64,000 nucleotides of DNA from UBA11606 sp964504305 (lineage in GTDB: Bacteria > Actinomycetota > Acidimicrobiia > Acidimicrobiales > Aldehydirespiratoraceae), in the NCBI GenBank assembly GCA_964504305.1, contig CAZDEB010000007.1:1-64000 (forward strand). Reading direction: 5' to 3'. The notes under the pieces are model-generated. The model searched no databases and had not been told where the DNA came from. It saw only the letters and a list, made by a program, of their open reading frames with translations. Within the stretch, counting starts at the first letter, position 1; the number at the start of each line of letters is the position of its first letter. Of this stretch, positions 1 to 7,776 are shown in pieces. A program made the position numbers and the translations under genes.

Positions 1-9
1 CCATCTTGA

Positions 10-795
10 TTACCCTCGGTCGGCGTCCTCGGTGACAAAGTCGATCAGTTCCTCGACGGCGCCGAGCAGCGGTGGTTCGAGGTCGGTCCAGCTATCGACT
101 TTGCCGAGGACGTGACGCCAGAATGCGCCGGTGCTCGTTGTGACGCCCAGGGCGGCCAACACTCCCTCTTTCCACGGCTGCCCCTTCGGGATCTCCGGCC
201 ATTGGCTGATCCCGATCACCGACGGTTTGACCGCTTGCCAAATGTCGACGAACGGGTGGCCGGTGATGGCGACGTTCGGGTCGGTAATCGAGTCGGCGAT
301 CCGTTGCTCCTTGGATCCAATCACCAAATGATCGAGCAACACGCCCAGGCGTCGACGAGGCGCCGGGCGAAAACCTCGGACCCGTTCCAGAAGATCGTCG
401 GCTCCTTCAAGTTGTTCTACAACAACACCTTCGACCCGCAAATCCGCACCCCACACCTTCTCGATCAACTCGGCGTCGTGGATGCCTTCGACCCAAATGC
501 GGCTGGCTCGAGCAACGCGGGCCGGCACGTCGCCGGCATCGATGGAGCCCGACGCGGTTAACCGCGGGGCCGATGATTGAGGCGCCGGCGCGACCAGTTT
601 GCAGGGCACTCCTCGGCCCTCGATGTCGGCGCGAACGGATCCGTCTTGGTAGCGAACGGTGTGGTCCTTGCCGTATCGGTCTCGCAAGATCAATCGGGGT
701 GGTGCGAACTCGATCAGCGCCCCGACGATGCTGCTGGCGCGGTCCTCGAGCACGAGGCCGCGCTGAGCGACGATTGGCGGGTATTTGCTGCTCAT
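10..795 (-). CDS. DUF3097 family protein
   Basis: This 261-residue protein matches the actinobacterial DUF3097 family. The recognisable signature is WVEGIHDAELIEKVWG near residue 101, followed by the segments LLDHLVIGSKE and GHPFVDIWQAVKP. The motif WVEG.HDAEL recalls Toprim-like nucleic-acid enzymes, but the biochemical role of the family is not known to me. I chose the ATG at 795 because a -10-like TACGTT (802-807, minus strand) lies exactly six bases upstream; a TTG at 816 would add seven residues. It is divergent from the menaquinone operon, sharing a 70-bp promoter region. Confidence 0.8.
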   Translation of the reverse strand: MSSKYPPIVAQRGLVLEDRASSIVGALIEFAPPRLILRDRYGKDHTVRYQDGSVRADIEGRGVPCKLVAPAPQSSAPRLTASGSIDAGDVPARVARASRIWVEGIHDAELIEKVWGADLRVEGVVVEQLEGADDLLERVRGFRPAPRRRLGVLLDHLVIGSKEQRIADSITDPNVAITGHPFVDIWQAVKPSVIGISQWPEIPKGQPWKEGVLAALGVTTSTGAFWRHVLGKVDSWTDLEPPLLGAVEELIDFVTEDADRG

Positions 796-801
796 CCCGG
801 C

Positions 802-807
802 AACGTA
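802..807 (-). promoter_or_regulatory. -10 box for leaderless DUF3097 mRNA
   Basis: TACGTT on the minus strand ends six bases before the ATG at 795. The same spacing recurs before many genes here, so transcription probably starts on the A of the ATG. No convincing -35 element is visible. Confidence 0.45.
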
Positions 808-828
808 GCGCGTCAACGACGATGAGAG

Positions 829-859
829 TTGCGACTATGGGAGTAAATGCTCTTACAAT
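829..859 (+). promoter_or_regulatory. Promoter with 19-bp spacer before the MerR-menF gene
   Basis: A -35-like TTGCGA (829-834) and a -10-like TACAAT (854-859) are separated by 19 bp; the -10 ends six bases before the ATG at 866. Spacers of 19-20 bp are the hallmark of promoters controlled by MerR-family activators. A weak dyad GAG-N6-CTC (841-852) lies in the spacer. As the first gene product carries a MerR domain, autoregulation is plausible, but this is inference. Confidence 0.45.
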
Positions 860-865
860 GCCTAT

Positions 866-2857
866 ATGGATTATCGCGTCGAGGAACTGGCCGAGTTCGC
901 TGGCCTTCCCGTCGACACCGTGAGGTACTACCAACGCCAGAAACTGCTCGAAGCGCCGCGCCGGGAAGGACGGCGGGCGTTCTATGGCCAAGAGCATCTC
1001 GACCGACTTCGTCAGATCCGTCAGCTCGCCGATCAAGGTTTCAGCTTGGCCCAGATTCGTGATCTCTCGAGCACCGACGGCACCGGTCTGCTGGCCGATC
1101 TAGCCGCTCAAAACGCCGCCGACCCCGATCTCGACAAGGCCGAGTTGGCCAGCCGGGCCGGTGTGCCCGAGTTCATCGTGGACGTAGTAGTGAGCGCGGG
1201 GCTGCTCACGCCGGTTGGCGACGACGAAACGCAACGTTTTGCCGCCGACAGCGTCGACATGCTCATCGCGGCCCGAACCCTCGTGAGCGAAGGAGTATCG
1301 CTCGAAGAGCTAACCGCGCTCGCCATGCGCCACGCCACCCACGTCGAAGACGTTGTCGACGACGCCATCGAAGTGTTCAAGCGTCACAGCGACAACCGCG
1401 GCGGATCGCGAGACGAACTCGTCGCTCTTATGCATCGGCTGGTGCCGGTTGCTTCATCGCTGGTCGGAAGCCATTTCGAACGGACGCTGCGAACCCGAGC
1501 GCTGGCGCGGCTCAGCGATGACAAGCCCGCGGCCAGTGGCGTCGTGGTGTTTGCCCGGCGCCTCGACGAGCGGGTCGATCCGGTAGCCATCTACACCGCC
1601 GCGACCGACCATCACCGGATGTTGTGGGTGCGCCCCGACGACGAGTTCGCCCTCGTGGCCCTCGGCGCGGCCGAAACGATCGAACCCCACGGAGACACCC
1701 GGTTCTCGGCTGCATCGGCGGCTCGTGCAGCCCTAGCCGCCAGGATCCGACGTCACGGCCCGGCCGATGCGCCGGCCCCAGTGCTGGTCGGTGGGTTCTC
1801 GTTTGCGCCCGGCAGCCAAGCCCGAGAACCCGACTGGACCGGCTACCCGGATGCTCGGTGGATTCTGCCCGAGGTCACGGTCGTCGACCGCGCCGACGGA
1901 TCATGGCTGTTGGCCGCGGCGACGCTCGAAGAGGGTGAGGACGAAGCGGCCGCTCTCGACCTGCTCGAATCCCGACTCGACGAAATGGGCCGGGTACCCC
2001 GAGCTGCCAACCCGTCGGCGCTGGCGGTGGCCCACGGCGACCCCACCAGCACCGACCCCGCCTATGTCGATCTAGTGCGGGCCGGGGTAGAGGCCATCAA
2101 GAGTGGTTCGATGGGCAAAGTCGTCTTGGCCCGCGTCCATCGGCGGGGCCCGATCGACGTGGGGCCGGTCCTGCGGGGACTGGTCGATCGCTATCCGTCG
2201 TGTGCCACGTTTGCGTTCGGAGTCGGCGACCGAGTCTTTCTAGGGGCCAGCCCCGAAGAACTGGTGGCGCTGGACGGCCGCGAGGTGAGGACCGCGGCGT
2301 TGGCCGGAACAACCAGTGCCGGCCGCGACGAGTCAACCGATGCCGACCTAGCTCAGAAGATGTTGGCGTCAGCCAAGATCCGAGAAGAACACCAATTCGT
2401 GGTGGACGACATCACGGCCCGGCTCGCGACGCTCGGTCTGGTCGGCGAGACACCGTCGGAGCCATCGGTGCTTCGCCTCGCACGAGTGCAACACCTCCGA
2501 ACCCCCATTACCGCCAGAGTCGAACGTCGCGCCGGCGCGGTGTCGGACATGGACGTGATGCGCGTCGCCAACGTGTTGCACCCCACCCCGGCGGTAGCCG
2601 GTACGCCCACCGAAGCGGCGGTCGAATGGTTGCAGGCCCACGAATCGTTTGATCGAGGTTGGTACGCAGCCCCGGTCGGATGGAGCGATCTCGATGGTAA
2701 CGGCGAACTCCGAGTCGCATTGCGAACCGCTCTGGTCGACCCCGATGCAGCCAAGTTGTTCTCCGGTGCCGGCATCGTTGCCGACTCCGACCCCGAAGAC
2801 GAACTAGCCGAGACCGGCGTCAAACTTCGGGCGCTGCTCGACGTCATGGAGGCCTGA
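866..2857 (+). CDS. menF: MerR-type regulator fused to isochorismate synthase (MenF-like)
   Basis: The 663-residue protein has two parts in one continuous frame. Residues 1-70 are a MerR winged helix-turn-helix (YRVEELAEFAG, DTVRYYQ, QGFSLAQIRDL), followed to about residue 225 by the accessory helical region seen in stand-alone actinobacterial MerR proteins. Residues about 228-663 are a chorismate-binding isochorismate synthase: GSMGKVVLAR near 417 carries the general-base lysine, FLGASPEELV lies near 459, and GAGIVADSDPEDE near 633 supplies Mg ligands. The reaction is chorismate to isochorismate, the first menaquinone step, in the cytoplasm. menD begins two bases after the stop. The DNA-binding fusion is unusual and could make the enzyme a regulator of its own operon. 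The symbol refers to the enzymatic half only. Confidence 0.85.
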   Translation: MDYRVEELAEFAGLPVDTVRYYQRQKLLEAPRREGRRAFYGQEHLDRLRQIRQLADQGFSLAQIRDLSSTDGTGLLADLAAQNAADPDLDKAELASRAGVPEFIVDVVVSAGLLTPVGDDETQRFAADSVDMLIAARTLVSEGVSLEELTALAMRHATHVEDVVDDAIEVFKRHSDNRGGSRDELVALMHRLVPVASSLVGSHFERTLRTRALARLSDDKPAASGVVVFARRLDERVDPVAIYTAATDHHRMLWVRPDDEFALVALGAAETIEPHGDTRFSAASAARAALAARIRRHGPADAPAPVLVGGFSFAPGSQAREPDWTGYPDARWILPEVTVVDRADGSWLLAAATLEEGEDEAAALDLLESRLDEMGRVPRAANPSALAVAHGDPTSTDPAYVDLVRAGVEAIKSGSMGKVVLARVHRRGPIDVGPVLRGLVDRYPSCATFAFGVGDRVFLGASPEELVALDGREVRTAALAGTTSAGRDESTDADLAQKMLASAKIREEHQFVVDDITARLATLGLVGETPSEPSVLRLARVQHLRTPITARVERRAGAVSDMDVMRVANVLHPTPAVAGTPTEAAVEWLQAHESFDRGWYAAPVGWSDLDGNGELRVALRTALVDPDAAKLFSGAGIVADSDPEDELAETGVKLRALLDVMEA

Positions 2858-2858
2858 C

Positions 2859-4448
2859 ATGAACGATCCCGTCTACGACCCGATCGCCGCCTTCGCCGCT
2901 CAGCTGTGTGCGTTCGGCGTGCGCGACATCGTGATCAGCCCCGGCTCGCGATCGACTCCGCTGTCGCTCACCTTCCACGCTCGCCCCGAGTTTCGTACCT
3001 GGATCCAACTCGACGAACGATCCGCGGCCTTCTTTGCTTTGGGTCAGGCCCGAGCAACCGGTCGACCGTCGGTGCTCATCTGCACGTCCGGCACCGCGGC
3101 CGCGAACTATCTACCAGCGGTGGTCGAGGCCAACCACGCCGGAGTGCCGATGATCGTCTGCACCGCCGACCGACCTCCCGAGCTGCGAGGTTGGGGGGCG
3201 GGCCAAACCATCGATCAAGTTGGCATCTACGGCTCGAACGTGCGCTGGTTCGGCGATCTGCCGATCCCGAGCGACTGGTCGCCCGACGCAGCCTCGATGG
3301 CGGCGATGCGAGCGTTTCAAGCCGCGACCGGCGATCGCCCCGGCCCGGTCCACTGCAACTGGCCGCTGCGCGAACCATTGGAACCGGTGGGCGCGGTTCC
3401 AGTGGCGCCACGGCCAGCTAGGCGCACGATCCCCGATGTCGTGGCTCGTTCGAATTCGTTGCCGGTTCTCGACGGACTGGTCGATTATCAGCGAGGGGTG
3501 ATCATTGTTGGCCCCGATGCCACGACGGGGCTCGCCCGCGAGCAACAGCTTGCAAATGGCATCGTCGACTTCGCTCGCCGCGTTGGCTGGCCGGTAATAG
3601 CCGAACCGCTCACGCAGGTGAGGTCCGCCGATGGTGCGACCGGCATCGTCCTCGATGCCGCCGATCACCTGCTCAAACATTCGGCAGTGGTCGACCAGTT
3701 GGTACCAGACGTTGTCGTGCGGATTGGGGCCAGCCCTACGACCAAGCCGGTTCGGCTGTGGCTCGAGCGCGTTCGTCCCGAGCATGTTGTGTTGATCGAC
3801 CCCGACGATCGGTGGCCCGACGCATCGTTCACCACCACCGAACATCACCGTGTCGACCCGTTGTCGATGTTTTGCTCCCGCGAGCGAGAGGCCGGCGCGA
3901 ATTCCGAGTCGCCGTGGTTGCACGAGTGGCAACGGCTCAACTCCGCGGCCCTCGATGCCATCGAAGCGGTCGTCGAGACCGATCGCCTCACCAGCGCAAC
4001 CGTGGTGCGAACGCTGGCACAATCCCTGCCCGCCGACGCCGTTGTGATGAGTTCCAACTCCATGCCGGTGCGAGATCTCGACTCGTTTGTGAGCAACGCC
4101 GCGGTGTCGGCATTTGTCGGGAACCGAGGCGCGTCGGGGATCGATGGCATTACGTCGACCGGGCTCGGCCTGGCTTCGACGGTGGCCGGGCCCGTGGTGG
4201 TCTTCACCGGCGACCTCGCGTTGTTGCACGATGTTGGGGCTCTGCTGGGTGCGGCTCGGGCCGGGCTGCACCTCACCGTTGTGTGTGTCGATAACGACGG
4301 CGGAGCGATCTTCTCGATGCTNNNNNNNNNNNNNNNNNNNNNNNNNNNNNNNNNNNNNNNNNNNNNNNNNNNNNNNNNNNNNNNNNNNNNNNNNNNNNNN
4401 NNNNNNNNNNNNNNNNNNNNNGCCGTAGGGCAGGCGATTGGGGCATGA
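2859..4448 (+). CDS. menD: 2-succinyl-5-enolpyruvyl-6-hydroxy-3-cyclohexene-1-carboxylate synthase, interrupted by a gap
   Basis: MenD joins isochorismate and 2-oxoglutarate using thiamine diphosphate. The N-terminal half shows SPGSRSTPLSL and LDERSAAFFALG, which hold the substrate site and the conserved glutamate, followed by CTSGTAAANYLPAV. The C-terminal cofactor domain reaches VDNDGGAIFSM and then enters a 100-N gap (4322-4421). Only 27 bases (eight codons and a TGA at 4446-4448) follow before the menH start. MenD proteins normally run on for roughly 100 residues past DNDGG, so the real gap is probably longer than 100 bases. An internal GGAGG of menF acts as ribosome binding site. Confidence 0.93.
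   Translation: MNDPVYDPIAAFAAQLCAFGVRDIVISPGSRSTPLSLTFHARPEFRTWIQLDERSAAFFALGQARATGRPSVLICTSGTAAANYLPAVVEANHAGVPMIVCTADRPPELRGWGAGQTIDQVGIYGSNVRWFGDLPIPSDWSPDAASMAAMRAFQAATGDRPGPVHCNWPLREPLEPVGAVPVAPRPARRTIPDVVARSNSLPVLDGLVDYQRGVIIVGPDATTGLAREQQLANGIVDFARRVGWPVIAEPLTQVRSADGATGIVLDAADHLLKHSAVVDQLVPDVVVRIGASPTTKPVRLWLERVRPEHVVLIDPDDRWPDASFTTTEHHRVDPLSMFCSREREAGANSESPWLHEWQRLNSAALDAIEAVVETDRLTSATVVRTLAQSLPADAVVMSSNSMPVRDLDSFVSNAAVSAFVGNRGASGIDGITSTGLGLASTVAGPVVVFTGDLALLHDVGALLGAARAGLHLTVVCVDNDGGAIFSMXXXXXXXXXXXXXXXXXXXXXXXXXXXXXXXXXXAVGQAIGA
4322..4421. other. Assembly gap (100 N) inside menD
   Basis: This is a placeholder gap. The flanks share no overlap, and the usual MenD C-terminus suggests that more sequence is missing than 100 bases. 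Confidence 0.97.
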
Positions 4449-5191
4449 AGCCCATCGTCGTGCTGCACGGGTTCACTGGCCGTGGCTCGACAATGGGCAC
4501 CATCGTCGAGCCCCTCTCGGCCCTTTGCCGGGTCGCGGCGCCGGACCTGGCTGGTCACGGCGAACGGCTCGGTGATCGGGTCGTCGGGGGCTACAGCGTC
4601 GTCGCGATGGCCAAGGCGGTTTTGTCAACTCTCGATGAGCCACACCATGTTGTCGGCTACTCGATGGGCGGACGGGTCGCGCTCACCATGGCCACCATCG
4701 ACCCCGGCCGGGTCGCGTCACTATCGCTGATCGGCGCTTCGGCGGGGATTGCCGATCCCGACGAGCGAGCCGCTCGCGCCGCGGCCGACGACCAACTCGC
4801 CGAACTCATCGAACACGATCTCAAACGATTTGTTCAACAATGGATGGCCAATCCGTTGTTCGCCACTCAAGCCCGTTTGGGTGCGGATTTCCTGAACACG
4901 TCGCGCCGTCAACGACTCTCCAACGACCCAATCGAGCTCGCCAAATCGTTACGCGAAGCAAGCACCGGTCGGATGCCTCCGCTCTACGACGCGCTCGCCG
5001 ATCTCGCCATGCCGATCGGGTTGATCGTCGGAGACGGCGATTTGAAGTTTTGTTCGATCGCCGACGCGCTGGCCGAGGAGATGGTCGATCCTTGCGTTCA
5101 TGTGATCGAAGATTCCGGCCATGCCACTCATCTCGAGCAGCCGGAGCAGACCGTCGCGGCGATTGTCGAAACGGTCAACAAGGCAACCTGA
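4445..5191 (+). CDS. menH: MenH-like alpha/beta hydrolase (SHCHC synthase)
   Basis: A 248-residue alpha/beta hydrolase, the usual size for MenH, which eliminates pyruvate from the MenD product to give SHCHC. HGFTG near the N-terminus is the oxyanion-hole motif, GYSMGGR near residue 73 holds the serine nucleophile, GDGDLKF near 197 the aspartate, and SGHATHLEQP near 226 the histidine. The ATG overlaps the menD stop (ATGA), and the TGA overlaps the menC ATG by one base, so translation is coupled. Sequence alone cannot exclude another hydrolase role, but the position between menD and menC makes MenH very likely. Confidence 0.85.
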   Translation: MKPIVVLHGFTGRGSTMGTIVEPLSALCRVAAPDLAGHGERLGDRVVGGYSVVAMAKAVLSTLDEPHHVVGYSMGGRVALTMATIDPGRVASLSLIGASAGIADPDERAARAAADDQLAELIEHDLKRFVQQWMANPLFATQARLGADFLNTSRRQRLSNDPIELAKSLREASTGRMPPLYDALADLAMPIGLIVGDGDLKFCSIADALAEEMVDPCVHVIEDSGHATHLEQPEQTVAAIVETVNKAT

Positions 5192-6213
5192 TGCTGAAGC
5201 TCGAACCGTATGAGCTGGGGATGCGAAGTACGTTTCTAACGTCGGCTATTTCGGTCCGAGAACGTCGCGGCACGCTGGTGCGGCTGGCCGAACAAGATCG
5301 AGTCGGGTGGGGCGACGTGTGTCCGATGCCCGGATGGTCACAACACTCCTTAGAGGAGCTGAGCGGCGAACTTCGCCTCGCCGCTGATCGACTCCGGGTC
5401 GACTTGGTGCCCGACGTGCTCGACACTCTCGATGCGTTTCCCGAAGCCCGAGCCGGGCTAGCGGGCGCCGTGGCCGATCTCTTCGCGCAGCAAGCGGGCG
5501 TGGCGTTGTGCCGGCACCTAAACCCCGACGCCTCGTTGTCTGTGCCGGTTCACAGCACGGTCACCGAACCCATTGCCGCCAACATTTGGGGGCCGGCGTT
5601 GGCCGCAGTGATGGAAGGAATCACGACTCTAAAGATCAAGGTTGGTGGTCGAGATCTGTCCCAAGACATCGACCGAGTTGCCGCGGTGCGCGAAGCCGTC
5701 GGACCCGACATAGCGATACGGCTCGATGCCAACGGCGGGTGGGACAGCCGGACGGCACACCGAGCTCTCGATGCCCTCGCCACGTTCGACATCGAATTCT
5801 GCGAGGAACCGGTCTCGGGCATCGAAGAGATCGCTCGGGTCGCTGCGAGTAGCCCAATCTCGTTGGCCGTCGACGAATCGGCCCGATCACTCGATGGGGT
5901 TCAAGCGGCCCTCGATCACGAGACGATCAAGGTGTTCGTGATCAAACCTCAGGCGATCGGCGGGCCCGATCTGGCCATGCGGGCGTGCCGGCTGATCGAA
6001 GCAGCCGACGCCACCCCGGTGATCACATCGATGGTCGACAGCGCGGTCGGTGTGGCTCAGGCCGCGCACGTCGCCGCGGCCGCGGCAACGACAGTGGCGC
6101 ACGGGTTGGCGACCTCCTCAATGATCTTCCGCGATGTCGCTTCGCCGCTCAAGGTCGAAAACGGACGTATCGAGATCCCTGACATCCCCGGTCTGGGTGT
6201 GAGTCCGGGCTGA
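5191..6213 (+). CDS. menC: o-succinylbenzoate synthase
   Basis: A 340-residue enolase-superfamily enzyme that dehydrates SHCHC to o-succinylbenzoate. Landmarks in order are LKIKVGG (second lysine is the catalytic base, near residue 150), RLDANGGWD (metal aspartate), FCEEPV (metal glutamate), AVDESARS (metal aspartate) and VIKPQAIGG (opposing lysine near 252). The frame is open far upstream, but the ATG at 5191, overlapping the menH stop, fits the family N-terminus and the operon. It ends the men cluster; menB, menE and menA are not in the window. Confidence 0.92.
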   Translation: MLKLEPYELGMRSTFLTSAISVRERRGTLVRLAEQDRVGWGDVCPMPGWSQHSLEELSGELRLAADRLRVDLVPDVLDTLDAFPEARAGLAGAVADLFAQQAGVALCRHLNPDASLSVPVHSTVTEPIAANIWGPALAAVMEGITTLKIKVGGRDLSQDIDRVAAVREAVGPDIAIRLDANGGWDSRTAHRALDALATFDIEFCEEPVSGIEEIARVAASSPISLAVDESARSLDGVQAALDHETIKVFVIKPQAIGGPDLAMRACRLIEAADATPVITSMVDSAVGVAQAAHVAAAAATTVAHGLATSSMIFRDVASPLKVENGRIEIPDIPGLGVSPG

Positions 6214-6221
6214 CATGTTGA

Positions 6222-6227
6222 TACGGT
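6222..6227 (+). promoter_or_regulatory. -10 box for leaderless phosphatase mRNA
   Basis: TACGGT ends six bases before the GTG at 6234 and supports that GTG as the start codon of an mRNA without a leader. It indicates a promoter separate from the men operon. Confidence 0.45.
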
Positions 6228-6233
6228 CCAGCG

Positions 6234-6839
6234 GTGGATCTCTACATCATTCGGCACGGCCGACCGCAGCGACAACACGTTGACGAAGGCGAGAGCGCCG
6301 ACCCTCATCTTTCCGACACTGGTCAACAGCAGGCTCAACGCACCGCCGAATTCTTGCGCGACGAAGGCATCGATCACATCGTGTCGAGCACCATGAACCG
6401 GGCCTTCCAAACTGGTCAGCCCCTCGCGTCGATGCTCGGTCTGGAGATCGAACAAGTCGACGATCTCAAAGAATCAGATCACCGTTCGGCCAGCTATGTG
6501 CCGGTCGAAGAAATGTCGAAGGACGACCCGGCCACTGCTCACTACTTCGAAGGCAACCTCCTCGATGTTGTTTTCAGCGACGGGTACGAGGCTTTCGAAC
6601 AGCAGGTTCTGCGGGGTTTCCAACACGTCATCGACTCCAACAAGTCCAAGAAGGTTGCCGTGTTCTGTCATGGGATGGTGACCGCCACGTTCCTCAAAAC
6701 CATCCTCGGAATCGACGACGTGTTCTCGATGACGGTCGACTACTGCGGACTCAGCCGGGTGCGGGCCAGCAGCACGGGCGTACGCACGGTTCGGTCGTTC
6801 AACGAAACCCACCACGTCCGCGACCTCATCGAGTGGTGA
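6234..6839 (+). CDS. Histidine phosphatase family protein
   Basis: This 201-residue protein has the phosphoglycerate-mutase fold: RHGRP at residues 7-11 carries the phospho-accepting histidine, and VFCHGMVTA near residue 144 carries the second active-site histidine. LSDTGQQQAQ and SSTMNRAFQT fit the same fold. The substrate cannot be told. The GTG start follows a -10 box by six bases. A paralogue lies at 24388-25029; both end in a similar VDY...R.....NET segment. Confidence 0.82.
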   Translation: MDLYIIRHGRPQRQHVDEGESADPHLSDTGQQQAQRTAEFLRDEGIDHIVSSTMNRAFQTGQPLASMLGLEIEQVDDLKESDHRSASYVPVEEMSKDDPATAHYFEGNLLDVVFSDGYEAFEQQVLRGFQHVIDSNKSKKVAVFCHGMVTATFLKTILGIDDVFSMTVDYCGLSRVRASSTGVRTVRSFNETHHVRDLIEW

Positions 6840-6843
6840 GACC

Positions 6844-6849
6844 TACTGT
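6844..6849 (+). promoter_or_regulatory. -10 box for leaderless nucleotidyltransferase mRNA
   Basis: TACTGT ends six bases before the GTG at 6856, the recurring spacing of this window, and supports the chosen start. Confidence 0.45.
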
Positions 6850-6855
6850 GGCAGG

Positions 6856-7689
6856 GTGAGCCTCACCCTTGTCGTCATGGCGGCCGGACTCGGATCCCGA
6901 TTCGGCGGCACCAAACAACTCGCAATTATCGGCACCGAAGGCGAAGCCTTCTTGGATTTCGCGATCAACGACGCGGCTGCCGCGGGGGTCCAAAAGGTGG
7001 TGCTGATCATCCGTACCGACATAGCCGACGACGTTGAGCGCCACATCGACAGCCGCGGCTACTCGGTGCCGATCGTCTACGTGATGCAGGATCAACTGGG
7101 CGCGGCTCGCGACAAACCATGGGGGACGGGCCACGCGGTGCTCGCCGCCGCGTCTGAGGTCGACGGCAACTTCATCGTGATCAACGCCGACGACTATTAC
7201 GGCGCGTCGACGTATCGGTTGCTGGCCGACGCGGCCCACGGCATGGCTCTCGATCAAGCACTGCTGGCCGGGTTCCGGCTCGATCAGACGTTGCCGGAGA
7301 TCGGGGAGGTCAGCCGCGGTATATGCGAGGTCGCCGGCTCCGAACTGGTTTCTCTGGTCGAGACCCACGGGATTGGTCGACAAACAGATGGGACCATCAC
7401 CGCAACGGACCCGGCGGGACGGTTGGACGACGACACGATCGCGTCGATGAACTGCTGGGTCTTTTCGCCGCGGCTGATGGATGAGCTCAAAACCGGGTTC
7501 GACTCGTTCTATGCCGAACACGGTCACGAACCCAAGACCGAGTTCTTGTTGCCGTCGGTTGTCAATGACTTGATGCACTCGGGCGAGCTCACCGTGAGCG
7601 TCGTCCCCACTAGCGAACCCTGGATCGGCGTAACCAACCCCGCCGACCTCGAGGTAGCCCGCCGCCGAATAAGGTCGATGCGCTCGTAG
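6856..7689 (+). CDS. Nucleotidyltransferase (NDP-sugar pyrophosphorylase-like)
   Basis: The 277-residue protein opens with MAAGLGSRFGGTKQL, the nucleotide-binding loop of the sugar-phosphate nucleotidyltransferase family; GTGHAVLAA and NADDYYG (metal aspartates near residue 111) follow. Such enzymes transfer a nucleotidyl group from NTP to a sugar phosphate or other phosphorylated compound. No left-handed beta-helix acyltransferase domain is attached. No sugar genes lie nearby, so the substrate is unknown. Its last base is the first base of palindrome copy 1. Confidence 0.75.
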   Translation: MSLTLVVMAAGLGSRFGGTKQLAIIGTEGEAFLDFAINDAAAAGVQKVVLIIRTDIADDVERHIDSRGYSVPIVYVMQDQLGAARDKPWGTGHAVLAAASEVDGNFIVINADDYYGASTYRLLADAAHGMALDQALLAGFRLDQTLPEIGEVSRGICEVAGSELVSLVETHGIGRQTDGTITATDPAGRLDDDTIASMNCWVFSPRLMDELKTGFDSFYAEHGHEPKTEFLLPSVVNDLMHSGELTVSVVPTSEPWIGVTNPADLEVARRRIRSMRS

Positions 7690-7746
7690 TTGGATTTGTG
7701 CACCGAAACCGGTGCTATCGCACCGAGTTCGGTGCACAAATCCAAC
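7689..7746. repeat. 58-bp nested palindrome, copy 1
   Basis: Outer arms of 18 bp (7689-7706 and 7729-7746, beginning GTTGGATTTGTGCACCGA) enclose an inner hairpin CGGTGC-TATC-GCACCG. A second copy with identical 17-bp outer arms lies at 9334-9391, and no other copy was seen here. It lies between two co-directional genes, overlapping the stop codon of the first. A REP-like element or a terminator are both possible. Confidence 0.9.
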
Positions 7747-7776
7747 GGCGCGGCTTGCGAGCGCGAGACTGGGGGC

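Noticed and set aside
3111..4271. Long open frame (386 codons) on the minus strand across menD
   Set aside because: It is antisense to a clear MenD protein, its translation is low-complexity and resembles no family, and high GC creates such frames.
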